A model generated the notes under the pieces. It saw only the letters and a list, made by a program, of their open reading frames with translations, searched no databases and was not told the origin of the DNA. From the NCBI GenBank assembly GCA_903929425.1, contig CAIYUO010000046.1, forward strand, positions 1 to 36,920: DNA of 36,920 bases, read 5' to 3'. The DNA comes from an uncultured Bacteroidota bacterium (GTDB lineage: Bacteria > Bacteroidota > Bacteroidia > Chitinophagales > Chitinophagaceae). Positions 34,181 through 36,920 of this stretch are shown here, piece after piece (positions within the stretch are counted from its first letter, which is position 1; every line of letters starts with the position of its first letter). The position numbers and the translations under genes are program-made.

Positions 34181-35638
34181 TTATTTTTTTATAGTTGATT
34201 GTATAAAATCATTAAACTGTTCAATTGTTAAATTTTTAGCAACTATTTTTTTATCCTTATCTAATAAATAAAAAGTGGGTGTTTTGAAAACATCATACAA
34301 TTGACGAATGGTCGTTGGACGGCCTTCTTTAATTTCATTATTAAAATCTTCCTCGCTTTGATATCCATTTATCCACTCTGTTAATTGTAGTTCCTTTATA
34401 AATTTTTTCCAAGCATCCATTTCTTTGAAATTCGTATTCACCGCAATTACCTTAATATTTAAATTTTTCCAACTGGCTTTGTACATGGAATCCAATCTTG
34501 GAATTTCAACCTTACAATGACTACAAACAGGATCCCAAAATGCTATAAAAGTAAAGGGGGCTTTAATATTATGCAATTCAAATCTTTTATCTTCTAAATC
34601 ATTTAAAGCTAACATGGGTGCGGGCAATCCCAGTTGATTAGCCATTAAACTATAAGCACGTTCACGTAGTGATTTTTTTGATTCTTCATTTAAAAGTAGG
34701 GTGTCACCTTTTGCAAAAAAGTTTTGATAAATATGCAAGAATACTTTGTCCTGACCCATAAACTCAGGACTAATGTATTTATTGGTGAATTTAAAAAGTA
34801 AAAAAGGATAAATTTCTTTTCCAGTTTTAGCAACTGTTAGCATGTAATGTACCTCGTCAATAATGGAATCGGGTTCACGGGAAACATAATTTTTAAAATA
34901 GTCATCTAATTTTTTTTCAAAAAATGGAGTCCTTAATAGTCTGTTATCATTAAACACGATGTTATCCCAATAGTGACTTTTAACATACCTAAAAGGATAT
35001 GAGGAGTCTGCTTTTCCATTGACTATAGGAATGTTTGGTATTTCGGGAACATCCATGGTTTGTAATAAAAAACGCATCAATGAATTTGGATTAGCATCCG
35101 TAAAGGATTTTCTTTTTTGCTTTATTTCTTTGTCCTTAATGGTATAAGCTTCTTTATATTTAGCTGAATCAACAGCTGTTGTTGAAGTTTTGAATTTTTG
35201 TTCAATGTCATTCAACTCAATAAATAAGTCGTTTATAATTTTTGAATAACTTTGAAATAGTTCGTTATCCTTAGAGCCCATTATTTTTATACTTTTTAAA
35301 TTCAAGGTATCTGCTGAAATTGAGAATGTTTGTTTATCGTCAACCAATAAATCAAATAAAATGCTCATTTTGGGAGATACGATAAAATAAATTCCAGGCG
35401 TGAGTTTTGTCTTTGATTTAAAGACACCTTCTCCTTTTTGATTTAAGATACAAGAGTCGGCAAATACTTTATTATTACCATAGTATGATCCTAGGTATAT
35501 TTTTGTATTTTGATACGGTTTAAGACTAATTTGAATGGCATGCCCCTGATTCGTAGTTGAGGTAGTTGAAACTGGCTTTTTTGTTTGGGCCATTAAAAAC
35601 AAAGGAAACAGTAAGGTTGAAATCAAAATGTTTTTCAT
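34181..35638 (-). CDS. DUF4369/TlpA-like thioredoxin-fold envelope protein
   Basis: This 485-residue exported protein has a signal peptide (MKNILISTLLFPLFLMAQ). A beta-rich N-terminal domain (about 33-115) is of the DUF4369 type, followed by a helical middle region (about 125-340) like DUF5106. The C-terminal thioredoxin-like domain has the CSHC redox pair at 372-375 (FIAFWDPVCSHCKVEIP), the later cis-Pro region (FKTPTFYLLD), and an extra charged insert. These proteins are periplasmic thiol-disulfide oxidoreductases abundant in Bacteroidota; partners are unknown. TATTTTTA (35643-35650), one mismatch from the promoter box, ends four bases before the ATG. Confidence 0.9.
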   Translation of the reverse strand: MKNILISTLLFPLFLMAQTKKPVSTTSTTNQGHAIQISLKPYQNTKIYLGSYYGNNKVFADSCILNQKGEGVFKSKTKLTPGIYFIVSPKMSILFDLLVDDKQTFSISADTLNLKSIKIMGSKDNELFQSYSKIINDLFIELNDIEQKFKTSTTAVDSAKYKEAYTIKDKEIKQKRKSFTDANPNSLMRFLLQTMDVPEIPNIPIVNGKADSSYPFRYVKSHYWDNIVFNDNRLLRTPFFEKKLDDYFKNYVSREPDSIIDEVHYMLTVAKTGKEIYPFLLFKFTNKYISPEFMGQDKVFLHIYQNFFAKGDTLLLNEESKKSLRERAYSLMANQLGLPAPMLALNDLEDKRFELHNIKAPFTFIAFWDPVCSHCKVEIPRLDSMYKASWKNLNIKVIAVNTNFKEMDAWKKFIKELQLTEWINGYQSEEDFNNEIKEGRPTTIRQLYDVFKTPTFYLLDKDKKIVAKNLTIEQFNDFIQSTIKK

Positions 35639-35710
35639 TTTGTAAAAATATAAATTAATTAGACAAGTTAAAATTTAGCTTTATTTACTTTGAATATACC
35701 CCTTGTTGAG

Positions 35711-35718
35711 TACCTTTG
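35711..35718 (+). promoter_or_regulatory. -7 box (TAnnTTTG) of the rlmD-like gene
   Basis: TACCTTTG, exact match, ends five bases before the GTG start at 35724. Confidence 0.55.
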
Positions 35719-35723
35719 TTGCT

Positions 35724-36920
35724 GTGAGAAAAATCAAACAAAAGCCTGTATTGGAAAAAATCCTGATTGAGGATTATGCTGCTGAAGGTAAATCCTTGGC
35801 AAGGGTTGACGGAAAAGTTGTTTTTGTAGAAGGTGCGGTGCCTGGTGATGTGGTTGATATTCAATTACAAAAAAATAAAACTGACTGGGCAGAGGGTTTT
35901 GCAAAATATTTTCACAGTTATTCGGCAATGAGGGTGCAGCCCTTTTGTAAACACTTTGGTGTATGCGGTGGGTGTCAATGGCAAATGCTCCCTTATGAAC
36001 AACAATTAAAATATAAACATCAACAGGTTGTTGATAATTTAACAAGGATTGCAAAAATAGCCCTTCCAAATATTCCACCCATATTAGGTGCTGATCAAAC
36101 CGAGGGATATAGAAATAAAGTAGAATACACATTTGCGACTGAAAAATTTATACCCTTTGAGGAGTTTAAGGCAATGAAAGCAGCTGGCACAGACCTAGTT
36201 CCATCGCCGGGAGCCGGTGGTTTTCATGCAAGAGGCTTTTTTGAAAAAGTAGTAGAAATAGACACTTGTTATTTGCAAATAGAACCCACCAATTTAATGC
36301 GCAAGGCGGTAGTGAATTTTGCGATTGATAACAACATGCCCTTTTACAATATTAAACAACACCAAGGATGGTTGCGTAATATGTTTGTACGTAATACAAC
36401 GGGTGGACAGTGGATGGTGAATTTAATCCTTGGATATGAGGATACCGAAAAGCGAGAAGCACTATTAAATTTACTTTTAAAACAATTCCCACAAATTACA
36501 ACGCTTTTATACACTATTAATACTAAGCGTAACGACAGTATGCAGGATTTGGTACCTCAAGTATTTTTTGGAAAAGGATATATCACCGAAATGTTAGAAA
36601 ATTTTGAATTTAAAATAAGTCCAAAATCATTTTTTCAAACCAATTCTAAACAAGCCGAAAAATTATATCAAGTTACGCGTGAGTTTGCTGCATTAACCGG
36701 CAAGGAAGTAGTGTATGATTTATATTGTGGAACGGGAAGCATTGGTATTTTTTGTAGTAAGCAAGCCAAAAAAATTATAGGTGTAGAATTCGTGGCAGAT
36801 GCAATTGAGGATGCCAAAGAAAATGCCAAAATGAATCAATTAACAGATGCTGCATTTTTTGCAGGTGATGTTATTGATATTTGTGATGCTGCATTTTTTG
36901 AAACGCATGGCAAGCCTGAT
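35724..36920 (+). CDS. rlmD: 23S rRNA (uracil-5-)-methyltransferase RlmD/TrmA family, 3-prime end cut by window
   Basis: This SAM-dependent enzyme makes 5-methyluridine in 23S rRNA (or tRNA). It starts at GTG 35724, just after a promoter box, and stays open to the window end (399 codons). It has an N-terminal TRAM domain (about 5-65, with DYAAEGKSLARVDGKVVFVEGAVPGD). The 4Fe-4S cysteines are C-x5-C-x2-C at 75, 81 and 84, with a later Cys in EIDTCYL. Next come the block YRNKVEYTFA, SFFQTNSKQAEKLYQ, and the SAM motif VYDLYCGTGSIGIF. The catalytic Cys and DPPR motif would follow in the missing part, roughly 70-80 residues. RlmD versus another family member is not settled by sequence alone. Confidence 0.93.
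   Translation, partial: MRKIKQKPVLEKILIEDYAAEGKSLARVDGKVVFVEGAVPGDVVDIQLQKNKTDWAEGFAKYFHSYSAMRVQPFCKHFGVCGGCQWQMLPYEQQLKYKHQQVVDNLTRIAKIALPNIPPILGADQTEGYRNKVEYTFATEKFIPFEEFKAMKAAGTDLVPSPGAGGFHARGFFEKVVEIDTCYLQIEPTNLMRKAVVNFAIDNNMPFYNIKQHQGWLRNMFVRNTTGGQWMVNLILGYEDTEKREALLNLLLKQFPQITTLLYTINTKRNDSMQDLVPQVFFGKGYITEMLENFEFKISPKSFFQTNSKQAEKLYQVTREFAALTGKEVVYDLYCGTGSIGIFCSKQAKKIIGVEFVADAIEDAKENAKMNQLTDAAFFAGDVIDICDAAFFETHGKPD

Noticed and set aside
35734..36132. 132-codon minus-strand reading frame near the right edge
   Set aside because: It lies opposite the rlmD-like gene, which shows TRAM, Fe-S cysteine and SAM motifs; the minus frame has no recognisable domain.
1..36920. Mobile elements, CRISPR arrays, toxin-antitoxin pairs or defence genes
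   Set aside because: No transposase, integrase, repeat-spacer array or defence motif was found; composition and gene content look like uniform core genome.

Overview
The window reads as a stretch of core chromosome from a member of the Bacteroidota, most likely the Chitinophagaceae or a close relative. Four things suggest this: strong AT bias; repeated TAnnTTTG promoter boxes of the Bacteroidota sigma factor; an almost complete lack of Shine-Dalgarno sequences; and a family set typical of the phylum (DUF4369/TlpA proteins, bacterial GH3 proteins, OmpA lipoproteins, paired MetF and LptB). I count 36 protein genes, one of them cut by the right edge. I see no rRNA, tRNA, insertion sequence, prophage or CRISPR array, and no gene-free stretch above 300 bases.

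Layout. Bases 1-7969 run rightward: recA with its terminator, a membrane-bound acyltransferase, mgsA, a secreted M28 peptidase, then uvrB-pnuC-nadR as a tightly packed unit. Bases 7994-11473 run leftward: a GH3 adenylating enzyme and a LysE exporter one base apart, then a small secreted protein and mtgA. A divergent promoter pair at about 11.5 kb starts the suhB-like/thiL pair going right. These converge on a leftward group of recX, omega-amidase and nagA (13383-15821). dnaN (15930) starts a rightward block: a fatty-acid hydroxylase family protein, then kdsB, a sugar MFS porter and a KdnB-like dehydrogenase. The last three look like a modified-Kdo (lipopolysaccharide) locus. Bases 21878-29257 run leftward: nfu, a UvrD/PcrA helicase whose C-terminus is out of frame, an OmpA lipoprotein, a plsC/mnmH/glycosyltransferase operon, and msrB. 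adk faces fabG and shares stop-codon bases with it. A second GH3 gene and lptB follow leftward, metF runs rightward from a divergent promoter, then a TlpA-like protein (left) and an RNA uracil methyltransferase (right, truncated).

Themes. Genome maintenance (recA, recX, uvrB, uvrD, dnaN), cofactor metabolism (NAD salvage, thiamine, folate, Fe-S), and envelope construction (mtgA, kdsB, kdnB-like, lptB, ompA, acyltransferases) dominate. The points most worth a second look are the helicase frameshift at a -1 slippery heptamer, the GH3-LysE pair, the KdsB-MFS-KdnB cluster, and several promoters so close to the start codon that the mRNAs should be leaderless. I did not find an obviously new defence or mobile system. 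All functional calls are from reading motifs by eye; no database search was run.
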